From assembly GCA_036514635.1 (NCBI GenBank), contig DATBWU010000043.1, forward strand, positions 1 through 11,622: 11,622 nt of DNA, in the 5' to 3' direction. The DNA is from DASSFZ01 sp036514635 (GTDB taxonomy: Bacteria > Chloroflexota > Anaerolineae > Fen-1058). Made by a program: the position numbers and the translations under genes. Within the stretch, counting starts at the first letter, position 1, and each line of letters opens with the position of its first letter. Of this stretch, positions 10,936 through 11,622 are shown piece after piece. The notes under the pieces were generated by a model. The model was not told the origin of the DNA. It made no database searches and saw nothing but the letters and a program-made list of their open reading frames with translations.

Positions 10936-11136
10936 GGCTTACACTGAGAACCAAGAAATCAGGCTGTCCGTATTCCTACATCAGCCGCAGGTTGACTACT
11001 GACATCCAGGCAACTCGACCATAACTAGGTGGATAATGTATATGCATACCATTGATAAATCTGACATACTGTGCTAATATCTGTTTGAATCTGGTGCAAT
11101 CATGGATTTTTATTAAGATTCTAATGTAATTCAGGG
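10936..11136. other. Intergenic gap, A+T-rich in its 3' part
   Basis: The 317-bp gap between gyrA and the sigma gene holds no supported gene or RNA gene. From about 11020 the composition turns clearly A+T-rich against the G+C-rich surroundings, with TATGCATA at 11041-11048 and two candidate promoters. CATGGATT (11101-11108) and AATCCATG (11174-11181) are a perfect 8-bp inverted repeat flanking the proximal promoter. Such repeats can be chance in A+T-rich DNA. Confidence 0.6.
11052..11080 (+). promoter_or_regulatory. Candidate distal promoter of the sigma factor gene (extended -10)
   Basis: TTGATA (11052-11057) is separated by 17 bp from TAATAT (11075-11080), which is preceded by TGC, an extended -10 signature. 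Transcription would start near 11087, giving a leader of about 130 nt. The -10 match is only 4/6 and the region is A+T-rich, so it is less certain than the proximal promoter. Confidence 0.35.
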
Positions 11137-11164
11137 TTGACATGATGAAAATTAGAGTGATAAT
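11137..11164 (+). promoter_or_regulatory. Proximal promoter of the sigma factor gene
   Basis: TTGACA (11137-11142) and GATAAT (11159-11164, 5/6) are separated by 16 bp, the same spacing as the rpoC promoter. The start would be near 11171, with a leader of about 48 nt. TAATGT at 11161-11166 with an 18-bp spacer is an alternative -10. Confidence 0.6.
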
Positions 11165-11218
11165 GTTCACAATAATCCATGTAATCGTTGGAGGACTGCC
11201 GGGTAAGGAGGAACGGCG

Positions 11219-11622
11219 ATGACGACCGGGGTGGGTGTTCGACGAGGCGGATCGGATGTGTTGGAGCAGTATCTCAGAGAGATACGACCGATTCGATTGT
11301 TGACGGCAGATGAGGAGAAGGAACTGGGCACTCGAGTGCAGGCGGGCCGCGAGGCGAGGCGCCGGTTGAGCAATAAGAATCTGCCACCGGGGACAGTCGA
11401 GCGCTTGAGGGCGAGGATCCGCGTAGCGGATGCGGCGCGTGACGAGTTGGTGATGCACAATATGCGATTGGTGATCAGCGTAGCGCGCAAATACCAGAAT
11501 CGCGGCTTACCGCTCAGCGATTTGATTCAGGAAGGTAACATCGGCTTGGTGAAGGCAGCCGACAAGTTTGACGCGGGCCGGGGCGTGCGCTTTGCGACAC
11601 ACGCGGTATGGTGGATTCGTCA
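11219..11622 (+). CDS. Sigma-70 family RNA polymerase sigma factor (group 1/2 type), 5' part
   Basis: The ATG is preceded by AAGGAGG at 11205-11211, 7 nt upstream, an excellent ribosome binding site. The frame stays open to the window edge (134 complete codons). Region 1.2 is visible at about 13-43 (YLREI..., LLTADEE). Region 2 starts at about 73 with DELVMHNMRLVISVARKY, continues with the core-binding segment LSDLIQEGNIGLVKAADKFD (99-118), and reaches the promoter-melting region 2.3 with Trp131-Trp132 and IR at the edge. There is no acidic region 1.1, so a SigA-like short primary factor or a group 2 alternative factor both fit; regions 3 and 4 are outside the window. The residue aligned with the -11A-stacking Tyr430 of E. 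coli sigma-70 is His128, an unusual change. The factor would bind the beta' coiled coil of the polymerase encoded by rpoC in this window. Confidence 0.93.
   Translation, partial: MTTGVGVRRGGSDVLEQYLREIRPIRLLTADEEKELGTRVQAGREARRRLSNKNLPPGTVERLRARIRVADAARDELVMHNMRLVISVARKYQNRGLPLSDLIQEGNIGLVKAADKFDAGRGVRFATHAVWWIR

Noticed and set aside
10976..11458. 160-codon minus-strand open frame spanning the A+T-rich gap
   Set aside because: Starts inside the conserved sigma factor frame and runs through promoter-like DNA; no family resemblance.

Overview
The window is a G+C-rich bacterial chromosome segment with six genes, all on the + strand. Four are housekeeping or core-regulatory genes: release factor 2 (3' end only), the RNA polymerase beta' subunit, a type IIA topoisomerase A subunit and a sigma-70 family factor (5' end only). 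Between them lie a small J-domain/coiled-coil protein and a large soluble histidine kinase. The beta' subunit has a long charged coiled-coil insertion between its first conserved blocks and lacks the insertion that enterobacterial beta' carries in the trigger loop. With the GTG and TTG starts, the high G+C and the style of the sigma factor, this fits a Chloroflexota-like (Anaerolineae-type) bacterium. That placement is an inference from family knowledge, not a database result.

Layout: prfB 3' end (1-534); a 177-bp gap with a consensus promoter and a structured leader (548-711); rpoC (712-4971), closed by a textbook intrinsic terminator (4990-5029); a J-domain protein gene (5119-5922); a 125-bp gap holding a three-way-junction fold with a possible terminator/antiterminator switch (5951-6011); a GAF-GAF-PAS histidine kinase gene with a TTG start (6048-8123); a 177-bp gap with a GC hairpin, a 30-bp near-perfect palindrome and a promoter (8146-8273); gyrA/parC-type topoisomerase gene (8301-10901); a 317-bp gap, A+T-rich in its centre, with a strong hairpin and two candidate promoters (10902-11218); and a sigma factor gene running off the right edge (11219 onward).

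The genes look like mostly separate transcription units, because terminator-like hairpins or promoters lie in most gaps. They cover translation termination, transcription (core subunit and specificity factor), DNA topology, chaperone recruitment and signalling. No mobile element, CRISPR array, tRNA or rRNA was seen, and I see no clearly new multi-gene system. The points most worth a second look are: a dnaX-like slippery heptamer with a downstream hairpin at the end of the topoisomerase gene; the missing GyrA box in that protein, with a box-like motif in a later blade; a His in place of the promoter-melting Tyr in the sigma factor; rpoC standing alone without rpoB behind a possible attenuator; and two regulatory-looking RNA/DNA structures, upstream of the kinase and upstream of the topoisomerase.
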